Shown: positions 1 through 7,416 of the stretch, piece after piece
How positions within the stretch are numbered: position 1 is the stretch's first letter
How the letters are laid out: each line of letters begins with the position of its first letter
Source: Verrucomicrobiota bacterium
GTDB taxonomy: Bacteria; Verrucomicrobiota; Verrucomicrobiia; Verrucomicrobiales; Akkermansiaceae
Assembly (NCBI GenBank): GCA_030835305.1
Contig: JAURPJ010000124.1
Location: 1 to 33,016 of the forward strand
Reading direction: 5' to 3'
DNA length: 33,016 nucleotides
Program-made: the position numbers and the translations under genes
Notes under the pieces: model-generated
Told to the model about the DNA's origin: nothing
What the model saw: only the letters and a program-made list of their open reading frames with translations
Database searches by the model: none

Positions 1-142
1 CGGAGAGCGATATTCCGCCCTCACTCCTTCGGACGCCTATCGGACATAACGCAAAAGGCCTCACCAACTCATGAGTTGGTGAGGCCTTTTGCGTTATGTC
101 CGATAGGCGTCCGAAGGAGTGAGGGCGGAATATCGCTCTCCG
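1..142. repeat. Perfect 142-bp palindrome at the window edge
   Basis: Bases 1-71 are the exact reverse complement of bases 72-142, with no spacer; the centre lies between 71 and 72 in a CTCATGAG core. The palindrome runs precisely to the first base of the window. A long, mismatch-free, spacer-less inverted repeat ending at a sequence edge is typical of an assembly or amplification fold-back. A true cruciform or hairpin end is the alternative. On the minus strand one arm reads as the end of a short ORF with a TAA stop at about 46-48, so the arm itself looks like ordinary genomic sequence. Confidence 0.95.
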
Positions 143-521
143 TCGGATTTTTTAACCGCGTTGAGGTTATCCTCGTTGATCATCATTTCGCGGTCGTCCA
201 TCTCATGGGCTTGTCTGCGCCAGGTTGAAGGTCCCAGCCACGGGATAGTTCAAAATCATCGATTTGTCGAACCTCGCCGCGTAGCGGTTCTGTTCAACAA
301 GGCGGTAGCCCCGGCGACTTGCCGCTGTCCGAGTTTGTGGACGTGTCGGGCGTTTCTGCTACTATAGACGCTTGATTTTCGGACGGTCGCGGATCACCTA
401 TTATGCTCGGTTCAAAAAAATGTCTGACCGTTCGCTGTCCACAGAGAGTTGATTTGATCAATGAACCTCAAGATTTTCTCGATACTCCATCATGCGCTGG
501 CTTCGTTACGATAGGAAGGTC
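143..521. other. Gene-poor stretch with small hairpins
   Basis: No convincing gene is seen. Bases 264-300 form a compact hairpin: TTGTCGAAC pairs with GTTCAACAA with one mismatch, then there is a 4x4 internal loop, a CCGC/GCGG stem and a 3-nt loop. A minus-strand reading frame crosses this hairpin and closes near 210, but it has no clear start or family. The string GTTGATTTG at about 448-456 resembles GTTGATATG at 882-890, which would fit integron cassette junctions, but this is suggestive only. Confidence 0.4.
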
Positions 522-758
522 ATGAAAAAGAAAATTGCAATTGCTCTCACTATTTTTCCACGAAGCCTGTTCGTTCTCGCATTGGTCTCCTTCATCGTTT
601 GCTCGATTGCGGAGCTTGGTCTCTCTAGCGGAAGCGCCAACATCGGCCTTGGGCTACTATTCATAGCGCTCCTAATAAACATTCCAACTTTCATTGCTTG
701 GGTATTGTATTTCGCGACACGAGGGTCGGGACAGTCGCCCGACAAGCAAAGCGAATAA
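522..758 (+). CDS. Small two-helix membrane protein, possible gene cassette
   Basis: This is a 78-residue hypothetical protein that I do not recognise. After a Lys-rich start (MKKKIA) it has two clear hydrophobic segments, at about residues 9-30 and 40-62, and a polar C-terminus, so a two-pass inner-membrane protein is predicted. The ATG at 522 is preferred over an in-frame ATG at 492 because AGGAAGG lies just upstream and the Lys-rich start is typical for membrane insertion. The stop codon falls 3 bp before an attC-like inverted repeat at 762-888, the arrangement expected of an integron gene cassette. No integrase gene is visible in the window, so the cassette reading is inference. Confidence 0.5.
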   Translation: MKKKIAIALTIFPRSLFVLALVSFIVCSIAELGLSSGSANIGLGLLFIALLINIPTFIAWVLYFATRGSGQSPDKQSE

Positions 759-761
759 TCT

Positions 762-888
762 GCCGAACAAGGTGGTGGTGGACAAGCGGCTACTCGCTCC
801 GAGTCGACATGGCCCTCTTCACTACAACACTTAACCCTGTTTCGGAGGTGCGCCCCCAGTAGCCGTTGCCACACCTTGAACGTTGATA
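762..888 (+). repeat. attC-like imperfect inverted repeat
   Basis: The left arm at about 766-794 (AACAAGGTG ... AGCGGCTACT) is complementary, with bulges, to the right arm at about 858-884 (AGTAGCCG ... CACCTTGAACGTT). CAAGGTG/CACCTTG and CGGCTACT/AGTAGCCG are the two matched blocks. The outer ends are AAC and GTT, the invariant triplets of integron attC sites. The arms enclose about 60 bp of variable sequence, and the site begins 3 bp after a small ORF. The full RYYYAAC/GTTRRRY consensus is not met, so this may be a diverged attC or an unrelated folded element. Confidence 0.4.
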
Positions 889-1258
889 TGGTTGTGGATT
901 TGTCAATGGGCAATGGTTCATTATTCTCGCTAAATGTTTAGTGAGCTTGCTGGTTCGAAAACCGCAACGGAGAAGTGAGGGATACTGGGCGTGGTGTGCT
1001 GTTTCGGGCAGACTGGTATGCAACAATGCGCAGCTTTTTAGACAGAGCAAAGCGATGCCCGGAGGGTGAAGGCCGGAAGGATGACGGACTGAATCAAAGA
1101 TGCGTGAGCCAATCCTATGATAGGTATCGTACTTGGAGGTCACAGTGTTCGTCTTCACCGATGGCCTTCTCCTTTATCTAGACTCGCATGCACATCTGCT
1201 TTCGCGGACTTAACGCTGAACGTCATCAAGGGGCCGGCTTTGCGCCTGGTTATGAGGT
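889..1258. other. Non-coding stretch without a supported gene
   Basis: Several short frames overlap here on both strands, but none has a recognisable domain, a ribosome binding site or sensible composition. Short plausible-looking peptide stretches are interrupted by stops in every frame, as in decayed or repeat-derived DNA. I see nothing that can be annotated. Confidence 0.5.
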
Positions 1259-1285
1259 CTGATTCCTCTCTTCACTTCTGCGGTC

Positions 1286-1660
1286 TTGGTTGTGTTTTTC
1301 TTGGTGCTAGTGTACATCGAGCCGATCTTGGTCAGTTCATCCGGATCCCAACCACTTTACGGAAATTTCGATATGGTAATGAAGTGCATGGGCGGTCACG
1401 AGATATTTCTCTACCTTGCTGAGGATGAAGCTTTCGAGCACTGTCCACGTCATCGCGACATGAGTCTGATGGGGCGTATTGAGCGCGACGGAAACTCGGT
1501 GACAATTCATAGGAAGCACGATGACGCACCTTGGTGTCGCGTGTATCTTGACGGCTCAGGTCACTCTCTTGTCTTCCTCGACGATTCTTCTCGTCATGAC
1601 CTCCCGCAAGTAAACAACCCGTGGAGAGCTTGTTCCCCGCGACTACTCCCTGAACACTAA
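1286..1660 (+). CDS. Small membrane-anchored hypothetical protein
   Basis: This is a reading frame of about 125 residues with no family I recognise. It opens with a strongly hydrophobic stretch (VVFFLVLVYIEPILV) that could be a signal anchor, followed by a polar domain rich in Asp, His and Arg with three Cys residues. No ATG lies before the hydrophobic segment: the frame is open from a CTG at 1259, and TTG at 1286 or GTG at 1292 are possible starts. A start at the internal ATG at 1382 would remove the hydrophobic segment. It sits between the attC-like repeat and gene-poor DNA, so it may be another cassette gene or a 5'-truncated relic. Confidence 0.35.
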   Translation: MVVFFLVLVYIEPILVSSSGSQPLYGNFDMVMKCMGGHEIFLYLAEDEAFEHCPRHRDMSLMGRIERDGNSVTIHRKHDDAPWCRVYLDGSGHSLVFLDDSSRHDLPQVNNPWRACSPRLLPEH

Positions 1661-2019
1661 GCTACACTCAGAAATGAAGACGAAGAACAAGACGCTGCGA
1701 TGAAAGATCAGCGCAAAAGTGAGTGATTTTCCCTCTTAATTTTTAAGCTTTGACTTGGATGAAGAAGCCTCTTTTTTCGTGATTGGAGGGCTCTCGGGAT
1801 TGTCGGATTCCGTAGAATCAGTGGAGAAGTTTGCGCATGATCACGACGATGATTTGCTCGTGCTTTTTGGTGATCTGCTGCAGGACTCGTTCGAGCGCGT
1901 GGTGGGTGTCTGCGATTGCGGTCGGAATGGATCCCGCTCCGTTGTGGGAGGATTTTCCAGGATTATCGGATCATGATAAGACAGGAAGTTAGATTGACAT
2001 CCTGCCTCGAGGTCGGGGT
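1661..2019. other. Intergenic region with a minus-strand relic
   Basis: No complete gene is supported. On the minus strand, 1970-1818 is open for about 50 codons and reads like real protein, ending in a helical segment (ALERVLQQITKKHEQIIVV), but there is no usable start codon at its head and a stop lies directly upstream. It looks like the tail of a truncated gene. A candidate Shine-Dalgarno GAGG for the next gene lies at about 2009-2012. Confidence 0.35.
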
Positions 2020-5000
2020 ATGGTGGCCCAAGAAACAAATACGATGATTGTAAGTAATTTATTAATGAGGGCCGCAGCGATTGTCGTGCTGGGGTGCGGG
2101 AGTGTGACGGCTGCCGAAGGTGAGTTCCAAAGTCTCTTCAATGGAAGGAACCTTGATGGCTGGGATGGCAATCCTGAGATTTGGTCGGTGCACGACGGCG
2201 TAATCATCGGGAAGTCGGAAGGGCCTTCCCGGATGAAGTACAATCAGTTCTTGATTTGGCGTGGCGGAGAAGTGGAGAACTTCGAGTTTCGGGCCCAAAT
2301 GAAGATCATTGGCGATAATTCCGGGATTCAGTATCGGAGCAAGGAATTACCAGCGGTCGGCAAGTGGGCGGTCGGTGGTTACCAATGTGATGTTCATGTG
2401 AATTCCCCCTATCACGCCATGCTCTATGAAGAGCGGGGGCGGGGGATTACCGCGCTGAATGGGCAGGGAGTGGTCACCGATCCCGAGGGGACGCGTTGGC
2501 TGACGGATCGCCATGAGACGGTGAAAGCCGAGTTTGGAACCTGGAATGAATACACCATCATAGCGAAGGGAAATCACATCATCCACAAGTTGAACGGCAA
2601 GAAGACGGCGGAGTTTCATGACTTTGAGAAGGGCCGGCGTTCTCTTAAGGGGCTTCTCGCTTTTCAGATCTCGAGCGGTAAGCCGATGACGGTCATGGTC
2701 AAGGAGGCCAAGCTAAAGATGCTCCCTAAAGGTGGCGTGATTGACTTTAAGGACTTCGCGATTCCGAGTGATGCCCAGGTCATTGAAAAAAGAAAACCTG
2801 CTCCGAAAAAGAAAGACGGTGAGAAACCGAAGAAGTCCGCGGCGGGCGGGAATAGTGCCACGCCCGTTGCCAATATCACCAAGCCCGATGGTTTCGAAGT
2901 GGAGTTGCTGTATTCGGTGCCAGGTGCCAGGCAGGGATCCTGGGTGAATCTCTGCAATGACGACAAGGGACGGATTTATGCGAGTGATCAATATGGCGGA
3001 CTTTATCGATTTTCTCCTCCCGCACCCGGGAAAGAGTTGACTGAGGCTGAGATTCAAAAACTGCCACTCGAGATCCGTGCCATCAACGGGATGCTTTTTG
3101 CCTTCGATGCGCTTTATGTCGCGGTGAATGACTACGAGCGGAAAATCGAAAGCGGTCTTTATCGCATCACCGATAGCGATGGAGATGATGAGTTGGACAA
3201 GGTCGAGAAGCTTCGTGGGATGACTGCGCGGGGTGACCACGGGGTGCATGCCATCGTTCTCACTCCCGATGAAAAAGGACTCTACCTAATCTGCGGCAAC
3301 AATGTTGATCCGACGGAAGCGGCTGCGACTTCACCTCTAAAACCGCTTTGGGATGACGATCATCTCCTGGCGCGCATGCCCGATGGAAGGGGGCACAATC
3401 GTGACCGCCTTGCTCCGGGGGGCATTATTTATCGTGTCGATCCCGAGGGCAAACACTTCGAGGTTTTTGCCAACGGATTCCGCAATATTTTCGACGCCGG
3501 CCTAAATCACAACGGTGATCTCTTCACTTACGATGCTGACATGGAGTATGACTTTAATACGCCATGGTATCGTCCCACCCGTATCAACCATGTTGTCAGT
3601 GGTGGCGAGTATGGTTGGCGTAATGGAGCTGGTAAATATCCCGAGTTTTACTTCGATAATCTGCCGGCGACGCTGAACATCGGACCGGGATCGCCGACCG
3701 GAACGACCTTCGGCTACGGGGCCAGGTTTCCGGCCAAGTATCAGAACGCTTTTTATGCTCTCGATTGGAGTTGGGGGAAAATTTACGCGGTGCATTTGGA
3801 GCCGGACGGAGCGAGCTATGCCGCGACCAAGGAAGAGTTCATTACGGGAGGTCCGCTTCCGGTGACAGATGCCATCATTCATCCGGATGGCGCGATGTAT
3901 TTCGCGATTGGCGGGCGTCGCGTTCAGTCCGGGCTTTACCGCGTGACCTACACGGGAAAGGAAAGCACTGCTCCGGCCAAGGCGGTTGCCGTCAAATTGC
4001 CGCTTCACGAACTGCGCAAAAAAATCGAGGTCTTTCACGGCAAGGCCGATCCCAAAGCGGTTGAATCGGTTTGGCCACATTTGGGACATGAAGATCGTTT
4101 CATCCGGGCGGCGGCGCGCACCGCGCTGGAGCACCAAGAAGTATCGACCTGGAAGGTAAAAGCCTTCAATGAGATCGATGCCATGGCCCAACTTGAGGCG
4201 CTGCTCGCGCTGGTCCGGGTCGAGGGAGAAGACAAGGACGATCTTTTCCGCGATGCGATTTTTCAGATTCTACTCAGGCGCGATTACGGCAAGCTTTCCA
4301 CCGAGGAGCGACTGGCGTATGTGCGCTTGATTCAGATTGCTCTGAATCGTTTGGGCGATCCGGACAAGGCAACTCTGAAGGCGATTGCGGCCAAGCTTGA
4401 TGCCTCCTATCCGGCCGACACTTTCGAGGAGAACTGGCTCCTGACCGAGACGCTCGCTTACCTGCAGTCTCCGAATACTGCCGCGAAAGCGATTGCCTTG
4501 ATTGAAGCGGCACCGAGTCAGGAGCCGCAGATGGAATACGCCCGGAGTATCCGGTTTTTGAAGACCGGCTGGACGAGTGATCTTCGCAAACGTCAACTGG
4601 AGTGGTTTCTCAAAGCCGCCAACTACAACGGGGGGGCGAGCTTCGCCAAGTTCATCGAGTTTATCCGGAACGATTCACTTGCCACCTTTAGCGATGCCGA
4701 GAAAAAGGAGCACGCTGCGCTCATCGCGAAGAAACCGGAGCGAAAGAGTGCGATCGAGCTCTCGGGAGCGATCTTCGCGGGCCGGACTCCCACGATGTGG
4801 AAACTCGAAGATTTGAGCGAAGCGGCCCGGAACGGTATGAAAGGACGTGATTTTGTGCAGGGAAAGAAGATGTTTGCGGCATCGGCCTGCTATGCCTGTC
4901 ACCGTTTTGGGAATGCCGGAGGTATGACCGGGCCTGACCTCACGGGAGCCGGGGGACGCTACAGTCCCCACGACTTGCTCGACCAAATTATCAATCCAAG

Positions 5001-5292
5001 TAAAGAGATCAATGAGCAGTTTGCACCCATCGTGGTCACCCAGAAAGACGGAAAGACCCTGACTGGCGTGGTGGTGAACCTGAGTGGTGATAATGTCACC
5101 ATCAACACCGATCTCAGCGATCCCAACCAGCGGGTCAATGTCGATCGCAAAAAAGTGGAGAGCATCGAGCCCAGTAAGATATCCATGATGCCTCCCAACT
5201 TGCTCATGATGCTGAAAAAGGAGGAAATTCTCGATCTCGTCGCCTATATTCTGAGCGGTGGGAATGAGAATCATGCCGCTTTCAAGAAATAG
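2020..5292 (+). CDS. Secreted DUF1080 / beta-propeller / heme c fusion protein
   Basis: This is a 1090-residue exported protein. A hydrophobic signal segment at about residues 10-32 ends in VTAAEG. Residues about 36-237 form a DUF1080 domain (LFNGRNLDGWDG opening), a lectin-like fold with 3-keto-disaccharide hydrolase members. A Lys/Pro-rich linker follows, then a PVC-type membrane-bound-dehydrogenase-like propeller (about 289-655), helical HEAT-like repeats (about 680-900) and a Pirellula/Verrucomicrobium-type heme-binding domain with CYACH at 957-961. The family context suggests periplasmic carbohydrate binding or oxidation coupled to electron transfer; substrate unknown. ATG 2020 has GAGG seven bases upstream; ATGs at 2044 and 2065 give tidier signal peptides. 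It precedes protease pair 1 by 128 bp and need not share its transcript. Confidence 0.88.
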   Translation: MVAQETNTMIVSNLLMRAAAIVVLGCGSVTAAEGEFQSLFNGRNLDGWDGNPEIWSVHDGVIIGKSEGPSRMKYNQFLIWRGGEVENFEFRAQMKIIGDNSGIQYRSKELPAVGKWAVGGYQCDVHVNSPYHAMLYEERGRGITALNGQGVVTDPEGTRWLTDRHETVKAEFGTWNEYTIIAKGNHIIHKLNGKKTAEFHDFEKGRRSLKGLLAFQISSGKPMTVMVKEAKLKMLPKGGVIDFKDFAIPSDAQVIEKRKPAPKKKDGEKPKKSAAGGNSATPVANITKPDGFEVELLYSVPGARQGSWVNLCNDDKGRIYASDQYGGLYRFSPPAPGKELTEAEIQKLPLEIRAINGMLFAFDALYVAVNDYERKIESGLYRITDSDGDDELDKVEKLRGMTARGDHGVHAIVLTPDEKGLYLICGNNVDPTEAAATSPLKPLWDDDHLLARMPDGRGHNRDRLAPGGIIYRVDPEGKHFEVFANGFRNIFDAGLNHNGDLFTYDADMEYDFNTPWYRPTRINHVVSGGEYGWRNGAGKYPEFYFDNLPATLNIGPGSPTGTTFGYGARFPAKYQNAFYALDWSWGKIYAVHLEPDGASYAATKEEFITGGPLPVTDAIIHPDGAMYFAIGGRRVQSGLYRVTYTGKESTAPAKAVAVKLPLHELRKKIEVFHGKADPKAVESVWPHLGHEDRFIRAAARTALEHQEVSTWKVKAFNEIDAMAQLEALLALVRVEGEDKDDLFRDAIFQILLRRDYGKLSTEERLAYVRLIQIALNRLGDPDKATLKAIAAKLDASYPADTFEENWLLTETLAYLQSPNTAAKAIALIEAAPSQEPQMEYARSIRFLKTGWTSDLRKRQLEWFLKAANYNGGASFAKFIEFIRNDSLATFSDAEKKEHAALIAKKPERKSAIELSGAIFAGRTPTMWKLEDLSEAARNGMKGRDFVQGKKMFAASACYACHRFGNAGGMTGPDLTGAGGRYSPHDLLDQIINPSKEINEQFAPIVVTQKDGKTLTGVVVNLSGDNVTINTDLSDPNQRVNVDRKKVESIEPSKISMMPPNLLMMLKKEEILDLVAYILSGGNENHAAFKK

Positions 5293-5420
5293 GTGTGATG
5301 AATTGATTTTTGAACGGATGACGTTTGGGGAGGCGTATCAGGCTCGACGACAAGGGGACACTTGTTTTCGGGCTTTGCAGATTGCCTCGAAGGCATTCTG
5401 GAACTAGATTTGCGAAGATC

Positions 5421-6398
5421 ATGAAATTTGAAACGATTTTGATGGCGACTTGTTTCGCCTTCGGGACTTTGGTTCACGCCGACCGGCCCGATTTTAACGA
5501 CAAGGAAGCTCCCCGGACTCTCGGTGATTTTCGCGAGATCCAGAGTGCTTTGCAATCCCATCTCGAGCGCGCCCGCTCTGCAACGATTTGCCTGCAAATG
5601 GGCGGAGGTTCCGGAAGCGCGGTGATTGTCAGCAAAGATGGTTTGGTTCTGACTGCGGCTCACGTCACGAGCAAGGTCGACGAGGAAATCAAGGTGATCA
5701 TGGAAGATGGTCGCGAGTTTAAGGGGCGTTCCCTCGGGCTCAATTCCGAGACTGATTCGGCAATGTTACAAATTGAGGGTGATGGGCCGTTTCCTTTCGT
5801 GGAAGTGGATCTCGATGATACGACCGAGTTGGGCGACTGGGTTTTTTCTCTCGGGCACTCGGGCGGATTTGACAAAGCCCGCGGGGTAAATGTCCGGGTG
5901 GGGCGCTTGGTCCGGACGGCACCAACCACGGTCCAATCTGATTGCATGCTGATCGGTGGTGACTCGGGTGGTCCGCTCTTTAGTATGGCCGGTGAGCTGA
6001 TCGGAATTCACAGCCGGGTTGGAGCATCTCGCGAAGAAAGTATGCATGTTCCAATCCGCGAGTTTCAGGCCCACTGGGACGAACTGAAGGAAGGTAAGTT
6101 TATTGGAGAAGGTGGGTTTGCCCAGAAGAGCAAACCGGGTAGCGGCTTTCTGGGCGTTGTGACCGAGGAATCGGATGAAGTTGGATTGAAGGTGACCGAA
6201 ATTTGGGAGGATGGCGTTGCGGACAAGGCTGGTATCAAAGTGGGTGATCTCATCATCGAAATTGAGGGTGAGAAGGCGACCAAGGAGCTGATGACGAACA
6301 AGCTTGCCGAATCGGGAGCGGGAGACAAATTGAAGCTTAAGTGGAAGAGCGGAGCTGAAACCAAGGAGGAAACAATCAAACTCGGAGAACGACCATGA
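5421..6398 (+). CDS. Secreted trypsin-like serine protease with C-terminal PDZ (pair 1, active)
   Basis: This is a 325-residue S1C-type (HtrA/DegP-like) protease. A signal peptide occupies residues 1-20 (ending VHA). The catalytic triad is intact: His81 in LTAAH, Asp112 in TDSAM and Ser182 in GGDSGGPL. A single PDZ domain spans about 240-325, beginning GFLGVV. ATG 5421 is chosen because it starts the signal peptide; the frame is open further upstream without such a signal. The stop overlaps the next gene's start (ATGA), so the two are translationally coupled. It is shorter than DegP, which has two PDZ domains. Periplasmic quality control or regulated cleavage is the family role; the substrate cannot be read from sequence. 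Confidence 0.9.
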   Translation: MKFETILMATCFAFGTLVHADRPDFNDKEAPRTLGDFREIQSALQSHLERARSATICLQMGGGSGSAVIVSKDGLVLTAAHVTSKVDEEIKVIMEDGREFKGRSLGLNSETDSAMLQIEGDGPFPFVEVDLDDTTELGDWVFSLGHSGGFDKARGVNVRVGRLVRTAPTTVQSDCMLIGGDSGGPLFSMAGELIGIHSRVGASREESMHVPIREFQAHWDELKEGKFIGEGGFAQKSKPGSGFLGVVTEESDEVGLKVTEIWEDGVADKAGIKVGDLIIEIEGEKATKELMTNKLAESGAGDKLKLKWKSGAETKEETIKLGERP

Positions 6399-7390
6399 AG
6401 ATCATCACTTTCCTGCTGGCAGTATCATTGCCTCTCGCTGCCAATTCACTTCCTTCGGAAAAGCGGAAAAATGGACCGTTGGTTCAGGACGCTCTTTCTC
6501 CGGTTCAAGTTTCCCTTCAGGAGAGCAGCGCGGTCTTTTACAGCAACGAAACTTCGAAAGCTTTTCTTTATGGAACGGTGGTGTCCGACGATGGCCTGAT
6601 CATGACGAAAGCCAGTGAAATCGAGGAAGTAGAAAGCTACTACGTGCGCGTTGGGACCAAGAAGTACAGGGATCCGGTCGTTGTTGCGAGAAACGACATT
6701 TGGGATGTCATGATGATAAAAATCGATGCTGAAGGCTTGAAGCCAGTGGATTTTTCCCAAGCCAGAGATTTGGCCCACGGAACCTGGGTCGTATCCAATG
6801 GGGCTACCGAGCGCCGGTTTCGGCGTCCTCGGGCCGGCATCATTAGCGCCAACAAACGTGAGATTCCCGGTGGTTCTCCCGCAGTTTTGGGAGTGGGGCT
6901 TAAAGAGGAGGGCGGTAATCTGCTCGTTGGTGAAATTACCGAAAATTCCGGGGCAGCCAAGGCTGGTTTGAAGGAAGGGGACAAACTGCTCAAAGTGGAT
7001 GGCTCAGACATCAAGGATCGCGATGGTTTGATCGCCTACCTCAAAGACAAATCCCCGGGTGATAAAATCAAGCTCACTTTAACCCGGGGTGAAGAAGAAC
7101 TGACGCTTGAGGTCGAGTTGATGGCTCGGCACAAACTTTACGGACAGGGTAAGACCCGGAATGACCAGCTGAGCGGGGGTGAAGCCCAGCAATCGGCGCG
7201 AAGAACCGGCTTTCCCATGGTTTTGCAGCACGAGACGATGCTGAATCGCAACACCGTCGGAGGTCCTGTTTTTACCCTGGACAATCAGTTTGTCGGAATG
7301 AACATCGCGGCCGTGAATCGGGTTGAGGCCTTCGCCATTCCCGGAAAAGAACTTTCCGAGATCGTGGCCGAGCTGAAGAAGTCGCTGTGA
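6395..7390 (+). CDS. Secreted PDZ pseudoprotease (pair 1, catalytically dead partner)
   Basis: This 331-residue exported protein has a signal peptide at about 1-19 and is related to the preceding protease but lacks its catalytic residues. The LTAAH box is MTKAS (His replaced by Ser74), the Asp region survives as WDVMMIKID, and the GDSGGP box reads NTVGGP (Ser replaced by Val288). Unusually, a full PDZ domain at about 163-248 (VLGVGL ... AKAGLKEGD) lies before the GGP box rather than after it. A GGAG at about -11 supports ATG 6395, which overlaps the upstream stop. A scaffold, inhibitor or substrate-adaptor role for the upstream protease is inference. The gene at 22721-23857 has the same design. 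Confidence 0.82.
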   Translation: MKIITFLLAVSLPLAANSLPSEKRKNGPLVQDALSPVQVSLQESSAVFYSNETSKAFLYGTVVSDDGLIMTKASEIEEVESYYVRVGTKKYRDPVVVARNDIWDVMMIKIDAEGLKPVDFSQARDLAHGTWVVSNGATERRFRRPRAGIISANKREIPGGSPAVLGVGLKEEGGNLLVGEITENSGAAKAGLKEGDKLLKVDGSDIKDRDGLIAYLKDKSPGDKIKLTLTRGEEELTLEVELMARHKLYGQGKTRNDQLSGGEAQQSARRTGFPMVLQHETMLNRNTVGGPVFTLDNQFVGMNIAAVNRVEAFAIPGKELSEIVAELKKSL

Positions 7391-7416
7391 GTTGATCCCG
7401 GTTCAGCCGGTTGCCG

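Noticed and set aside
1-142. Palindrome as a hairpin telomere of a linear replicon
   Set aside because: No telomere resolvase or other linear-replicon feature is visible, and the neighbouring genes are ordinary chromosomal ones; an assembly fold-back is simpler.
506-913. Minus-strand open frame across the membrane ORF and attC-like repeat
   Set aside because: Composition is Cys/Ser/Pro-rich and unlike real protein; it mirrors the plus-strand gene and runs through a folded element.
790-1158. Minus-strand open frame of about 122 codons
   Set aside because: No domain, no ribosome binding site, and it overlaps the attC-like arm; likely chance.
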